A stretch of 33,808 nucleotides of DNA from an uncultured Chlorobiaceae bacterium (GTDB lineage Bacteria > Bacteroidota > Chlorobiia > Chlorobiales > Chlorobiaceae), in the NCBI GenBank assembly GCA_903942355.1, contig CAJAOR010000207.1:1-33808 (forward strand), written 5' to 3'. The notes under the pieces were generated by a model. It did no database searches and was not told where the DNA came from. It saw only the letters and a list, made by a program, of their open reading frames with translations. Shown in pieces: positions 1-10,269 of this stretch (positions are counted from its first letter, which is position 1; each line of letters starts with the position of its first letter). A program made the translations under genes and the position numbers.

Positions 1-277
1 CAGCCCTGTCTTTAGTCGGTTATGAGCTCCTGCAAGTGGCTTCATTTGCGATAACGACACTTATCACATGAACACAGCCATGAGCATCTCCATTTTTTAC
101 TCAAAATTTCGATTTTTGTGGCTATCATGAATTATTCAGGTTAGTAATCGTAAATATTACGTGGACGAAATCATGAAAGCTTTCGTCTCCCCTTTATTGC
201 TGTAATTCGTTTGCATTCAGGAGGATAAAAAATACATTGCATAAATATAGGACTCCCCAATATGGAACAGGAACTCA

Positions 278-2161
278 ATGAATGCTTTTTTCAACGGTAA
301 TAACCATCTGAAACGACGTTTCATGGCAATCATGTATCTGCTTTTACGAAAAAGCCGATATTTCAAAGGAACGTCTCAACAATACTTCCGCCTGACCCTC
401 GATTATATACTTGTTCAGCTCAATCTTAATCAGGACATCCCCTTTCTTTTTGTTGCTGTATGTGTTGGCCTTCTGACTGGATATGTGGCGGTGGTGTTTC
501 ATGATGCCATCATGATGATCAGTACAATGAGTTTTTCCGGCCTTCGTTCTTTCGGCAAAACCATGGGCATTGATAAATACTGGATGGTCATTCTTCCATT
601 TATTCCCGCTCTGGGCGGGCTCCTTGTAGGGTTGTATAATGCTTTTGTTGTGAAAGCCAGGCCTGGACACGGTCTTGCATCAGTGATCAAGGCTGTCGCC
701 CAGAATGACGGTGTGATCAGCAAGAAATTATGGTTTCATAAAAGTATAACCTCAGTTATAAGTATCGGTACAGGGGGTGGCGGTGGCCGGGAAGCCCCTA
801 TTATTCAGGTTGGTGCAGCAATAGGCTCAACGGTTGCCCAGCTTCTGAAGTTTTCGCCAAATAAAACCCGTACTCTCCTTGGTTGTGGTGCCGCTGCTGG
901 GCTTGCCGCTGTTTTCAATGCTCCCATAGGGGGCGTAATGTTTGCCATTGAAGTTCTGCTGGGCGATTTCAGTGTCAAAACTTTCAGTCCTATTGTGATA
1001 GCAGCTGTTATAGGCACGGTTCTTTCAAGAAGCTTTCTGGGCAACAATCCAACATTTCAGGTTCCTGAATACTCTCTTGTCTCAAATACGGAACTCTTCT
1101 TCTATTTTGTACTCGGTATTCTTGCAGGACTCTCAGCAGTAATGTTTATAAAGACCTACTATGGCATAGAGGAATGGTTTCATAGAATTGAAAAAAAATG
1201 GAAGATACCTGTATGGGCAATGCCGGCAATAGGCGGACTCATGAGTGGCTTGATCTGCATGTGGCTCCCTGGTCTTTATGGATTTTCCTATGAGGCCATA
1301 AACCAAGCTGTTCACGGTAATGAAAGCTGGGTCAATATGATCGGGATATACATATTCAAGCCGATTGTGGTCGGTCTGAGTATAGGCTCAGGAGGATCCG
1401 GCGGTATGTTTGCTCCAGCCATGAAAATGGGTGCGATGCTTGGAGGAATGTTTGGCAAGGCTGTCCATATTTTGTTTCCGGCATTAACCGGCCCCTCAGG
1501 AGCTTATGCTCTTGTAGGAATGGGGGCGTTAACTGCCGGTATCATGCGGGCTCCGCTTACCGTTATTCTGATTCTTTTCGAAATCACCGGACAGTACGAA
1601 ATCGTGCTGCCGATCATGTTTGCATCGGTGACCTCTGCCCTTATTGCCCGTCTCGCTTATCGCCATAGCATGGAGACCTACGTTCTTGAAAAAGAAGGTG
1701 TCAAGGTCGGTTTTGGTATTGCCCTGTCGGTTGCTGAGCATATCAGCATTGCTGAAGTCACGAAAACAGATTTTGTGAAATTCAGTATTACGGAAACCGC
1801 AACGAACATGATAGATGTATTTTTTAACACCCCTGAATCAAGTTTTCTGGTTACCGGTCATGATGGAAAATTTTCAGGAATCATTAGTCTGGATGAAATG
1901 AGGATTCTTCTCAAACAAGATTCCCTGATCGGATTGATTGCTGAAGATATTGTAAAAAAGGGTGTGCCCGTACTTTACAATAGCACCAAACTTGATGAAG
2001 CGCTAAAATTATTTGAAATAACTGATTACAATATGCTGCCGGTTCTTGATTCCGAAAGCGGAATGTTACTTGGTGTTGTTCGTCAGGAAGAGGCCTTTGC
2101 TTATTACCGCAAGCAACTCAATCTGTATGGCTCGGATCCGTATGAGAATCCTGCATCCTGA
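278..2161 (+). CDS. ClC-type chloride channel/antiporter with C-terminal CBS domains
   Basis: 627-aa ORF; ClC motifs GTGGGGGREAPIIQVGAAIGS, FNAPIGGVMFAIEVLLGDF, GSGGSGGMFAPAMKMGAMLGG; C-terminal region resembles paired CBS domains. Confidence 0.93.
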   Translation: MNAFFNGNNHLKRRFMAIMYLLLRKSRYFKGTSQQYFRLTLDYILVQLNLNQDIPFLFVAVCVGLLTGYVAVVFHDAIMMISTMSFSGLRSFGKTMGIDKYWMVILPFIPALGGLLVGLYNAFVVKARPGHGLASVIKAVAQNDGVISKKLWFHKSITSVISIGTGGGGGREAPIIQVGAAIGSTVAQLLKFSPNKTRTLLGCGAAAGLAAVFNAPIGGVMFAIEVLLGDFSVKTFSPIVIAAVIGTVLSRSFLGNNPTFQVPEYSLVSNTELFFYFVLGILAGLSAVMFIKTYYGIEEWFHRIEKKWKIPVWAMPAIGGLMSGLICMWLPGLYGFSYEAINQAVHGNESWVNMIGIYIFKPIVVGLSIGSGGSGGMFAPAMKMGAMLGGMFGKAVHILFPALTGPSGAYALVGMGALTAGIMRAPLTVILILFEITGQYEIVLPIMFASVTSALIARLAYRHSMETYVLEKEGVKVGFGIALSVAEHISIAEVTKTDFVKFSITETATNMIDVFFNTPESSFLVTGHDGKFSGIISLDEMRILLKQDSLIGLIAEDIVKKGVPVLYNSTKLDEALKLFEITDYNMLPVLDSESGMLLGVVRQEEAFAYYRKQLNLYGSDPYENPAS

Positions 2162-2185
2162 CTGCAAAAAACCGTGAAAAACAGC

Positions 2186-3493
2186 TCAGTCGAACACCGT
2201 TCTTAAGCTGTCGTTCTGAAGTCTTACCTTGAGCCAGTCAATAATCTTCTCTTTTTCACTATCCCCCAGGGGAGTTGATGTGGAGACTACAACAGAAGGC
2301 ATTTTTTTTGCCTTATACCCTTCTTCAGTATTGAACCGGTAGGTTTCTGCGAAGAGGCATGCCGAGACCATTGGAAAAAGTGTCCTTAGTTCCTTCAGTA
2401 GAACAAGTCCGGTATAACTGCGCTGTTGAACGCTATCCTGCTGGCGAGCATTTTGCTGGAGTAAAAGGGAGAGACGGTTGATTTCAGATTTCAGCCGTTC
2501 GGTTTCGCTGAGCTGAGTGGATAGGTCGCTAAAGTTAAGTCCTTGCTGATAATTCAGGATTACATTTCCCAACCCGAATTCTACCGCTCGCTTTTTGAGC
2601 TGGGCCTTGTCTTCATCCGTCAGCGTCCGACCGCCATAAATCAGGGTAATCGTTTTGTGCTCGGCATTGATTTCATGACGTAAAAGATAATCTCCACGGA
2701 AAAGGCTGACACTACGGATAAACTTTCCGGAGTTTTCCATAAATCCCTCATTCTGCACAAGCACGTAACCAAAATAGATACTTGGAACAAGAGTAATCAA
2801 AATCACTACGGTTATCAGGCGGTTGATGCGCACTTTTTTTGCATCGTCAATAATGTGCTTGATCGGAAACGCCATAACTTTTGAAAAGACGACTGTTGAA
2901 ATCCCTATAAACACCACATTGATTGCAAAGAGATAGATTGCTCCGAAAAAAAATGGTAAGTGAGCGGTTGCCAGACCATAGCCAGCCGTACAAAGAGGAG
3001 GCATAAGCGCTGTAGCAATAGCGACACCCGGCACAACATTGCCCTTCAGCTTTGTAGTAAGGGAAATCGTGCCGGCAAGCCCGCCAAAAAGTGCGATCAG
3101 GACATCGTAAATAGTTGGACTTGTTCGTGCAAGCAGTTCGGAATGGGCGCTCGAAACTGGACTGATGGCGAAGTACAGCGTTGAGGCGGCCAGACTTGCC
3201 AGAACAGCATAGGAGAAGTTCTTGAAAGCCTTTCGAAGCAGAGGGAAATCGTATGTTGCAATACTGTATCCCATTCCATTAATTGGGCCCATCAGTGGTG
3301 AAATAAGCATGGCTCCAATAATGACTGCTGTAGAGTTGATATTCAATCCAACAGAGGCAAGAATAGTGGCAAATATCAGAACCCACAGCCGGCTGCCCTT
3401 AAAAACGATCTCACTTTCAACCGCGTTGTGGATGACATCGAAGGTTTCAGCATCCGGCTGTATATTAAATGAGTGCAAGATCTTTTTAATCAT
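2186..3493 (-). CDS. DUF389 family membrane protein
   Basis: 435-aa ORF with SVGLNINSTAVIIGAMLISPLMGPINGMGYSIATYD and GVAIATALMPPLCTAGYGLA, characteristic of DUF389 proteins. Confidence 0.88.
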   Translation of the reverse strand: MIKKILHSFNIQPDAETFDVIHNAVESEIVFKGSRLWVLIFATILASVGLNINSTAVIIGAMLISPLMGPINGMGYSIATYDFPLLRKAFKNFSYAVLASLAASTLYFAISPVSSAHSELLARTSPTIYDVLIALFGGLAGTISLTTKLKGNVVPGVAIATALMPPLCTAGYGLATAHLPFFFGAIYLFAINVVFIGISTVVFSKVMAFPIKHIIDDAKKVRINRLITVVILITLVPSIYFGYVLVQNEGFMENSGKFIRSVSLFRGDYLLRHEINAEHKTITLIYGGRTLTDEDKAQLKKRAVEFGLGNVILNYQQGLNFSDLSTQLSETERLKSEINRLSLLLQQNARQQDSVQQRSYTGLVLLKELRTLFPMVSACLFAETYRFNTEEGYKAKKMPSVVVSTSTPLGDSEKEKIIDWLKVRLQNDSLRTVFD

Positions 3494-3717
3494 AACGGGG
3501 ATTTTTGGTATAGAAATCTTTCTTTAGCATCACTGATGGAGTCCAAGGGTTGCAACACGCTGCCTGGTCGGAGTTATTTCCAGGCATTCTGATTTACAGC
3601 TGGAACTTTATTATACGCTCGAAATGACTTTGGTGATTGAGCAAGTTACCAACTTAAGCTATTGTCAGGAAATCGGAGTATACTTATAGAAATCAGGATT
3701 TCTCCACATCATGTTTT

Positions 3718-5199
3718 TTGCAGAAGATATTGATTATGAAACAGACAGGACGGTGTCTACTCTTATTTGCACTTGTGTTTGCAGTACCGCTGGCTATAAG
3801 CGGGACACTTTTTGCTGAAGCTCTTGATATCACAGCGGTGGCTCCCGTTGTTGTAACATTTCGGAATAATCTCCCGCCGATCTGGCTTGTTACGCCTTTT
3901 ATCGCTCTTCTCGTTATAATAGCAACTGGCCCGCTTTTGTTCCATCGCTTCTGGGAGCAACACTATCCTAAGGTTGCTGTCGGATTGGGGCTGGTCGTGG
4001 CGTGTTACTATGGCTTTATGATGGATCATGGGTTGCATGTGCTGGAACATACCCTTGAAGAGTACCTTTCATTTATTGCACTGATAGCATCCCTGTTTGT
4101 GGTTTCCGGTGGAATACTAATCAAGATAGAGCGGAGAGGAACCCCTGTTATTAATGCGCTTTTACTCTTTTTTGGAGCCATTATTTCAAATCTGGTCGGA
4201 ACAACCGGAGCGTCCATGCTGCTCATAAGGCCTTATATGCGAATCAATGAAGGTCGTCTCAAACCATTTCATATTGTCTTTTTCATTTTCATTGTCAGCA
4301 ACATTGGTGGTGCACTTACTCCTATTGGAGATCCACCGCTTTTTCTTGGCTATTTAAAGGGGGTCCCTTTTTTCTGGGTGTTTCCTAAAATATGGCTGCC
4401 GTGGGTCATTACTGTTGCGGGTCTTCTCCTCATTTTCATCATTCTTGATGCCAGGGCGGGAGCTGGTGATATGAAGGGTGCAGAAGCAAAAGGCGGTGTG
4501 AGGATTACAGGTAGAAGAAATTTCTTCTTTCTCGCGGTGATCATTGCAGCAGTTTTTCTTGATCCAGCAGTAATAGAGGGAGTTCCGAGTCTACAGGAAC
4601 TTTTTCATGTGCCGTTCGGGATCCGGGAACTGATCATGTTTATGGTTGCTATTGCTGCCTATAATTTCTCAAATCCTGAGGCATTCAAGGGCAATGAATT
4701 CAACTTTGAGCCCATCAAGGAGGTTGCTTATCTTTTTATTGGCATCTTTGCCACCATGATTCCAGCTCTTGAACTCATCGGAAACTACGCTTCATCTCAT
4801 GCATCTGAATTTTCTGTATCACGTTTCTACTGGTTGACCGGAGCTCTTTCCGGTGTACTTGATAACGCTCCTACTTATCTGAATTTCTTTGCCGGTGCGT
4901 TAGGAAAGTTTGGGCTTGATATCGCCACTCCAGAAGACATTAAACTCTTTGCTGGTGGCGTTGGCTCCCCGCTTCAGGGGGATGTATCCTCAGACATTTA
5001 CCTTATGGCGATCTCGGTTGCGGCGGTCTTTTTCGGGGCAATAAGCTATATCGGTAATGCCCCGAACTTCATGGTAAAAAACATTGCTGCTCAAGCAGAT
5101 GTTGACGTACCTGACTTTCTGGAGTATATCTACAAATACTCGCTTCCGATACTGATCCCGTTTTTTGTGCTCTTGTGGGTCCTTTTTTTTTACTATTGA
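3718..5199 (+). CDS. NhaD-like sodium:proton antiporter / citrate-transporter (IT) superfamily permease
   Basis: 493-aa polytopic ORF; motifs NLVGTTGASMLLIRPYMR, SNIGGALTPIGDPPLFLGYL, SGVLDNAPTYLNFF. Real start may be the ATG at 3736. Confidence 0.85.
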   Translation: MQKILIMKQTGRCLLLFALVFAVPLAISGTLFAEALDITAVAPVVVTFRNNLPPIWLVTPFIALLVIIATGPLLFHRFWEQHYPKVAVGLGLVVACYYGFMMDHGLHVLEHTLEEYLSFIALIASLFVVSGGILIKIERRGTPVINALLLFFGAIISNLVGTTGASMLLIRPYMRINEGRLKPFHIVFFIFIVSNIGGALTPIGDPPLFLGYLKGVPFFWVFPKIWLPWVITVAGLLLIFIILDARAGAGDMKGAEAKGGVRITGRRNFFFLAVIIAAVFLDPAVIEGVPSLQELFHVPFGIRELIMFMVAIAAYNFSNPEAFKGNEFNFEPIKEVAYLFIGIFATMIPALELIGNYASSHASEFSVSRFYWLTGALSGVLDNAPTYLNFFAGALGKFGLDIATPEDIKLFAGGVGSPLQGDVSSDIYLMAISVAAVFFGAISYIGNAPNFMVKNIAAQADVDVPDFLEYIYKYSLPILIPFFVLLWVLFFYY

Positions 5200-5231
5200 G
5201 GGTCTGCCAATAACCAATAACATTTGAGACA

Positions 5232-5618
5232 ATGAAGAGCTTTATTGCTGCAGTCAAGAACGGTGAAAAGGGGTTTGTGATCAAAAATTCTGTTTTTCTG
5301 CCTTTTCACTGTGAGATTATATCCATCTGGATTGGCAAGGAGATGTCCCTGCTATCAGCTCCGGATCAGATTACTGATCTCTGTGAATCCGAGCTTATAG
5401 GTGTTCGAGCTGGCGACTCTTTTACCAATTTGGTGTTTAGGAAATGGAATAATCTTGCGAAAGAACTGGGCCATGATAAGGGGCATATTATTTTGCATGC
5501 CGCAGAAAAAGGTTCTGATATTTTTATAAGCGAAAATCTCCATTACATCCGGATCAGTTTTCAGGATCACAAGAAAGAGGTTTCTTTGGAAATTATAGAT
5601 AATCCGTTAGATCTTTAG
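5232..5618 (+). CDS. hypothetical protein (128 aa)
   Basis: ORF between same-strand genes, shortly downstream of the antiporter; no recognised motif. Confidence 0.55.
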   Translation: MKSFIAAVKNGEKGFVIKNSVFLPFHCEIISIWIGKEMSLLSAPDQITDLCESELIGVRAGDSFTNLVFRKWNNLAKELGHDKGHIILHAAEKGSDIFISENLHYIRISFQDHKKEVSLEIIDNPLDL

Positions 5619-5630
5619 GAAAGAATCAAA

Positions 5631-5897
5631 ATGAATAAAATTGACAGAATCACTGGCTTTCTTTATTGCATCGTTATGCTGAGTATGACAATGTTTCCGC
5701 CCTTTATCATAGGAGCCCATGAATGCATTAGGTATTCGTTTATAATCAACTACCGCATCACAGACTGGACTTGCCTGATAGACACATCACAACTGTATAT
5801 CCAGTACATTTTCGTTTCCATAATTGCTGCCGCAGTTATACTGGCAAGCGAATCTCTGAGTAATGAAGCCGTTCGTGGAGCCAGAGTAAAGAGATAG
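5631..5897 (+). CDS. small putative membrane protein (88 aa)
   Basis: ORF 13 bp after the previous one; two hydrophobic segments. Confidence 0.45.
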   Translation: MNKIDRITGFLYCIVMLSMTMFPPFIIGAHECIRYSFIINYRITDWTCLIDTSQLYIQYIFVSIIAAAVILASESLSNEAVRGARVKR

Positions 5898-6011
5898 GAG
5901 GTTCTATAAGCTTATATATTACTCGGATTGGGAAATGAGAGCTTTGAACCGGGGTGGAGTCCCTATAAATGACTTCAAGGTTTTTAAGCACTATTCGAAC
6001 AAAGTATTATC

Positions 6012-6884
6012 GTGAAAGATCCGAAACTGGTTCGGTCAAAAACTTTTTTTTGTTATCCACGCTTTTATGGGACTGTGCAAAATACCCGGCAGCAAATGAA
6101 GCCAATTATTATGCCCATCAAGTTTGCAAGACGCCTTTCAGGAAGTAAACGATCCACTGAATCGAACAGACACCTTGGTTTCACGCTCGCATTTGTTGCT
6201 GGGTCGACAAATGCAGGGGCATTTTTAGCTGTCCGCCAATACACGTCACACATGACTGGAATGGTCTCATCAATGGCTGACAATGTGGTCCTCGGCAACA
6301 TAGATCTTGCGTTCAGTGCATTTGGTGGCATTATCGCTTTCCTCTCAGGTGCCGCAACAACTGCGGTCATGGTTAACCTTGCCAGGCGACGGCATATGCA
6401 CAGCGAGTTTGCATTTCCTCTCTTGCTTGAGGCCATCCTCATGCTCTGTTTTGGCTTGCTTGGCACACAACTATCAAAAATCGAAGGAATGTTTGTCCCG
6501 GTTACCGTAATGTTGCTCTGTTTTATGATGGGACTTCAGAATGCTGTTATAACGAAGTTGTCAAATGCTGTAATTCGAACCACTCACCTTACCGGTATCA
6601 TTACTGATCTTGGGATAGAACTTGGCAAACTGTTTTACTGGAATCGGTATATATCGGAAAAAGAGCCTGAGGTTCTAGCAGATCGAGACCGCATACTGGT
6701 GCTTACAATTTTAACGCTGTCTTTTTTCGGTGGTGGGGTCATAGGAGCTCTAGGCTTCAAATTCATTGGATACGCGCTTACTATTCCTCTTGCCCTTCTC
6801 CTTGTCCTTTTGGCCGCTGTACCAGCAATCGATGATTTACGCGTATATCTACAAAGATTTCAAGAGAAGAAACCGCACCTATAA
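6012..6884 (+). CDS. DUF1275/YoaK family membrane protein
   Basis: 290-aa ORF; GFTLAFVAGSTNAGAFLAVRQYTSHMTGMVSSMADNVVLG and TTHLTGIITDLGIELGKL are typical of YoaK/DUF1275. Start may be internal (about 6096-6111). Confidence 0.85.
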   Translation: MKDPKLVRSKTFFCYPRFYGTVQNTRQQMKPIIMPIKFARRLSGSKRSTESNRHLGFTLAFVAGSTNAGAFLAVRQYTSHMTGMVSSMADNVVLGNIDLAFSAFGGIIAFLSGAATTAVMVNLARRRHMHSEFAFPLLLEAILMLCFGLLGTQLSKIEGMFVPVTVMLLCFMMGLQNAVITKLSNAVIRTTHLTGIITDLGIELGKLFYWNRYISEKEPEVLADRDRILVLTILTLSFFGGGVIGALGFKFIGYALTIPLALLLVLLAAVPAIDDLRVYLQRFQEKKPHL

Positions 6885-7036
6885 GAGTACCTTCAGAATT
6901 GTCGACTAACAGCGGCGCATTCCCGAACTTCCGTTTTGCTTATCGTTAAAAAAAGCATAAACTTTCAACAGTTTAATGTTGATAATGTATTTTATCATAA
7001 CTAAAACTAAGCACAGAAAACAAACGAACAGGTACC

Positions 7037-8005
7037 ATGACCGACACGCTTCCGATCCTCGAAAAACGGACACTTTCAGCGCAAGAGTTTCATGCTTTGA
7101 AGGCAATGCCACCGGAACTCGAATGGTATGCCAATATCCGGAGTGAAAAGACCCGCCGGGCGTACCGTAACGACGTGAAGGAACTGTCCCGATTTCTCGG
7201 CATCACGGAACCGGAAGAAATGCGAATTGTGACAAGAGCGCACTTGCTTGCTTGGCGCACCGATCTTGAACAACGTAACCTTGCCGCCGCCACTATCCGG
7301 CGCAAGCTTGCTTCGATCTCTTCCCTGTTCGACTACCTCTGTGAACAGAATGCTGTACTGCATAATCCGGTTCTTGGGGTGAAACGCCCTGCGGCCAACA
7401 ACAACGAAGGAACGACTCCTGCTCTTGGTGACAGTCAGGCAAGAATGCTGCTTGATGCACCACCTGCGAATACTCTAAAAGGAAAACGGGACAGAGCAAT
7501 TCTCGCTACCCTGCTCTACCATGGGTTGCGCCGAGAAGAACTTTGTCGTCTGCAGGTTAAAGATGTGCAGCAACGTAGTGGTGTGCTGCATTTGTGCATC
7601 CACGGTAAACGGGAAAAGATCAGGTTTTTGCCAATGCATCCGATGGCTCAGAGGTTGATTGATGAGTATCTTGAAGCTGCCGGTCACCGTGACGACCAGA
7701 AAGGCCCACTTTTCCGACCGGTAAAAAACAATATCAGCGGTACACTTGATAAGCCGCTTGACCCTCAAGCAGTATATACCTGTATTATCCGGAAATACGG
7801 AAAAGAAACGGGCATTCTCGCAAGTGTGAACGGGTTCTGCGTACACTCGTTACGGTCAACAGCGGCAACGAATGCGCTGGAACACGGGGCTGATATCGGA
7901 AAGGTGCAGGAGTGGCTTGGTCATGCGAATGTGTCAACAACTCGGCTCTATGACAGAAGGAAAAGCAGGCCTGAGGAAAGCCCAACGTTCAGGGTGAAAT
8001 ATTGA
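7037..8005 (+). CDS. XerC/D-like tyrosine recombinase (site-specific integrase)
   Basis: 322 aa; catalytic motifs [53 protein letters not shown]. Confidence 0.93.
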   Translation: MTDTLPILEKRTLSAQEFHALKAMPPELEWYANIRSEKTRRAYRNDVKELSRFLGITEPEEMRIVTRAHLLAWRTDLEQRNLAAATIRRKLASISSLFDYLCEQNAVLHNPVLGVKRPAANNNEGTTPALGDSQARMLLDAPPANTLKGKRDRAILATLLYHGLRREELCRLQVKDVQQRSGVLHLCIHGKREKIRFLPMHPMAQRLIDEYLEAAGHRDDQKGPLFRPVKNNISGTLDKPLDPQAVYTCIIRKYGKETGILASVNGFCVHSLRSTAATNALEHGADIGKVQEWLGHANVSTTRLYDRRKSRPEESPTFRVKY

Positions 8006-8138
8006 TTCTTAATCTTCGACAAACAAAATATCAAGCAGGGTAAAGACGTAGTAATATCATATCTTAGAAAGATACCGTGTTATCCGCCATGAAAATATGG
8101 TAGAAATAAGTATCAAACGGGCATGAAAAAAGCTCATT

Positions 8139-9482
8139 ATGATTAAACATCTGAAAATGACCAATGTCGGACCGGCTCCAAAGATGGAACTCGAGTTCGG
8201 CAAAAGACTGAATTTGATTACAGGCGATAACGGCTTGGGCAAAAGCTTTTTGCTGGATATTGCATGGTGGGCTATGACTCGCATATGGCCAGCAGAATTG
8301 AACCCTAAATTGACCTCTGGCAAGGTGGCTTTGCCCACAGATAAAAGGCAAGAAGCCGAAATCGATTTTTCGTTTTCAGCGGTATCGAAAACAAAGGGCT
8401 ATATCAGCACATTTGAGCCGCGAGGACAAAGCTGGACTGTCCAGAAAGGTCGTCCGGCAAACCCCGGACTCGTCTTTTATGCGATGGCTGATGGAAGCTT
8501 TGCTGTTTGGGACCCGGCCCGGAACTACTGGAAATCGAAAAACCCTGACCAAAGTAAAGAAAGGCCTGCCGCTTACGTGTTTAGTCCGAAAGATGTTTGG
8601 GATGGACTGCAAAATCAAGATGGGACGTGGCTTTGCAATGGTTTAATTCGGGACTGGGCTGGCTGGCAAAAGGAAAAAGGAAGAGCCTTTGAGTCTTTGA
8701 TCTCTGTACTTGATGTTTTGTCACCCGCATCAACTGAAAAAATTCTACCGGGATCGTTAATACGCATTAGTCTGGATGATGTAAGGGATATGCCTACATT
8801 GAAAATGCCGTATGACCAAGAAGTAGCAGTAGTTCATGCTTCATCGGGTATGCGTCGAATTATTTCGCTTGCCTATTTCCTTGTCTGGTGCTGGGAAGAG
8901 CATGTAAAAGCTAAAGAGTTATTGGGCGAGGAACCTGAGACGAATACAGTTTTTCTGATTGATGAAGTCGAGTCGCATCTGCATCCCAAATGGCAACGGA
9001 CGGTGATTCCTTCCTTGATGAAGGTGATAAAGCAATTGACCAAGTCCCCTGATATCCTATTGATAGACGATACCGATCCAGAGCATCCCCTTCATACATT
9101 GATGATATCCGATGTTCAACTTATAGCCGTAACCCATTCCCCTTTGATCATGGCTTCTGTGGAACCCCTGTTTGACGAAAATCAAGATGCTTGGTTCGAC
9201 CTTGATCTAGTCTGTAACAACGTCGAGCTCACACACAGACAGTTTGTCCGGCAAGGAGATGTCCGCAGTTGGCTCACCAGCGAGGCGTTTGATCTTAAAT
9301 CCGGCTATTCGATTGAAGCTGAAACAGTTCTGGAAGATGCTGCTCTGGCGTTAAGTAACGAACATCTCAGTAAAGACGAAGCACTCTTACTGGAACAACG
9401 CTTACGGGCAGCCCTCTCTGATACTGATCCATTCTGGATGCGCTGGCGGTTTGTGGCTGAAAAGAAAGGATGGTCGTTATGA
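8139..9482 (+). CDS. AAA/ABC-type ATPase, PtuA-like component of a Septu-like defence pair
   Basis: 447 aa; Walker A GDNGLGKS, Walker B TVFLIDEVESHLHPKW, VIAVTHSPL-like His switch (LIAVTHSPLIMAS); overlaps the downstream HNH gene by 13 bp. Confidence 0.75.
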   Translation: MIKHLKMTNVGPAPKMELEFGKRLNLITGDNGLGKSFLLDIAWWAMTRIWPAELNPKLTSGKVALPTDKRQEAEIDFSFSAVSKTKGYISTFEPRGQSWTVQKGRPANPGLVFYAMADGSFAVWDPARNYWKSKNPDQSKERPAAYVFSPKDVWDGLQNQDGTWLCNGLIRDWAGWQKEKGRAFESLISVLDVLSPASTEKILPGSLIRISLDDVRDMPTLKMPYDQEVAVVHASSGMRRIISLAYFLVWCWEEHVKAKELLGEEPETNTVFLIDEVESHLHPKWQRTVIPSLMKVIKQLTKSPDILLIDDTDPEHPLHTLMISDVQLIAVTHSPLIMASVEPLFDENQDAWFDLDLVCNNVELTHRQFVRQGDVRSWLTSEAFDLKSGYSIEAETVLEDAALALSNEHLSKDEALLLEQRLRAALSDTDPFWMRWRFVAEKKGWSL

Positions 9483-10078
9483 TTCATGTTGACGCACAAA
9501 CCGAGCCGGATTCGTTCAATTCGAATGTCCGGATAAAGGGACTTGCTTGGCTCCAAGAAAAGACTATTCCTCTTGATAAACCGCTACCGCCAAAAACTGA
9601 TATTGAGCCTTATTGGCGCTTCTGCCTTGATGATTTGCATACAAATTACAACGGTTGCTGCGCATATTTAGCCGTTTTTTTCGAGCGGGTCACTGGTGGT
9701 GGTTCAGTCGATCATTTTATTGCTAAATCAAAACGGGCTGATTTGGCTTACGAGTGGAGTAATTACCGCCTTGCGTGTTCTCGCATGAATAGTCGCAAAC
9801 GAGAATACGACGATGTACTTGATCCTTTCGAGATAGAAAATGAATGGTTCCGTCTCAAACCGATTACCGGAAGAATCTATCCCAATCCAACATTAACCTC
9901 GGAGCAGCAGAGAAGCGTTCAGATAACGATAGAACGACTGAATTTGGATGATGCCGGATGTCGGGAAATACGAGCTCGGCATTATCAAGAATATTGTGAA
10001 GGTGAATACACTGCGGCATTTTTAAGGAAACGTTCCCCTTTCGTATGGTTGGAAGCCCAACGTCAGGGTTTGCTATAA
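9470..10078 (+). CDS. HNH endonuclease, PtuB / retron-HNH (TIGR02646)-like
   Basis: 202 aa; GGGSVDHFIAKSKRADLAYEWSNYRLACSRMNSRKREYDDVLDPFEI is an HNH core; translationally coupled to the ATPase. Confidence 0.75.
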   Translation: MVVMIHVDAQTEPDSFNSNVRIKGLAWLQEKTIPLDKPLPPKTDIEPYWRFCLDDLHTNYNGCCAYLAVFFERVTGGGSVDHFIAKSKRADLAYEWSNYRLACSRMNSRKREYDDVLDPFEIENEWFRLKPITGRIYPNPTLTSEQQRSVQITIERLNLDDAGCREIRARHYQEYCEGEYTAAFLRKRSPFVWLEAQRQGLL

Positions 10079-10127
10079 GGGGTCTGTTCCTTCTCTTTAT
10101 TGACGGATTCCAGCATATCCCATAATC

Positions 10128-10165
10128 CTTAACGGGCTTTAAAATCCGTTTTCTGAGGCGATCCT
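10128..10165 (-). repeat. solo Tn3-type 38-bp terminal inverted repeat (remnant)
   Basis: cttaacgggctttaaaatccgttttctgaggcgatcct closely matches the IRR of the complete transposon (cttaacgtactttaaaatccgtttcctgaagcggcccc, 17602-17639) at equal length. Confidence 0.75.
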
Positions 10166-10269
10166 TTCCTGCACATGAAAATGACTTTGATAATAAGTAC
10201 AAGATATTATTGCATATTTATGGTGCGAAGAGTGTAAATGCTTTATCTGCATTTATTTATGGTCCGTCT

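Noticed and set aside
344-1741. Minus-strand ORFs antisense to the ClC gene (108, 74, 80, 60, 70 aa)
   Set aside because: Shadow ORFs inside a strongly supported coding region; no domain signal.
3763-5284. Minus-strand ORFs antisense to the NhaD-like gene
   Set aside because: Antisense shadow ORFs with low-complexity or implausible composition.
5905-5916. Perfect palindrome TATAAGCTTATA
   Set aside because: Short AT-rich palindrome, expected by chance; no associated features.
10079-10165. Possible 87-bp MITE bounded by ggggtc (10079) and the solo IR
   Set aside because: Left side matches only the first six IR bases; no convincing target duplication.
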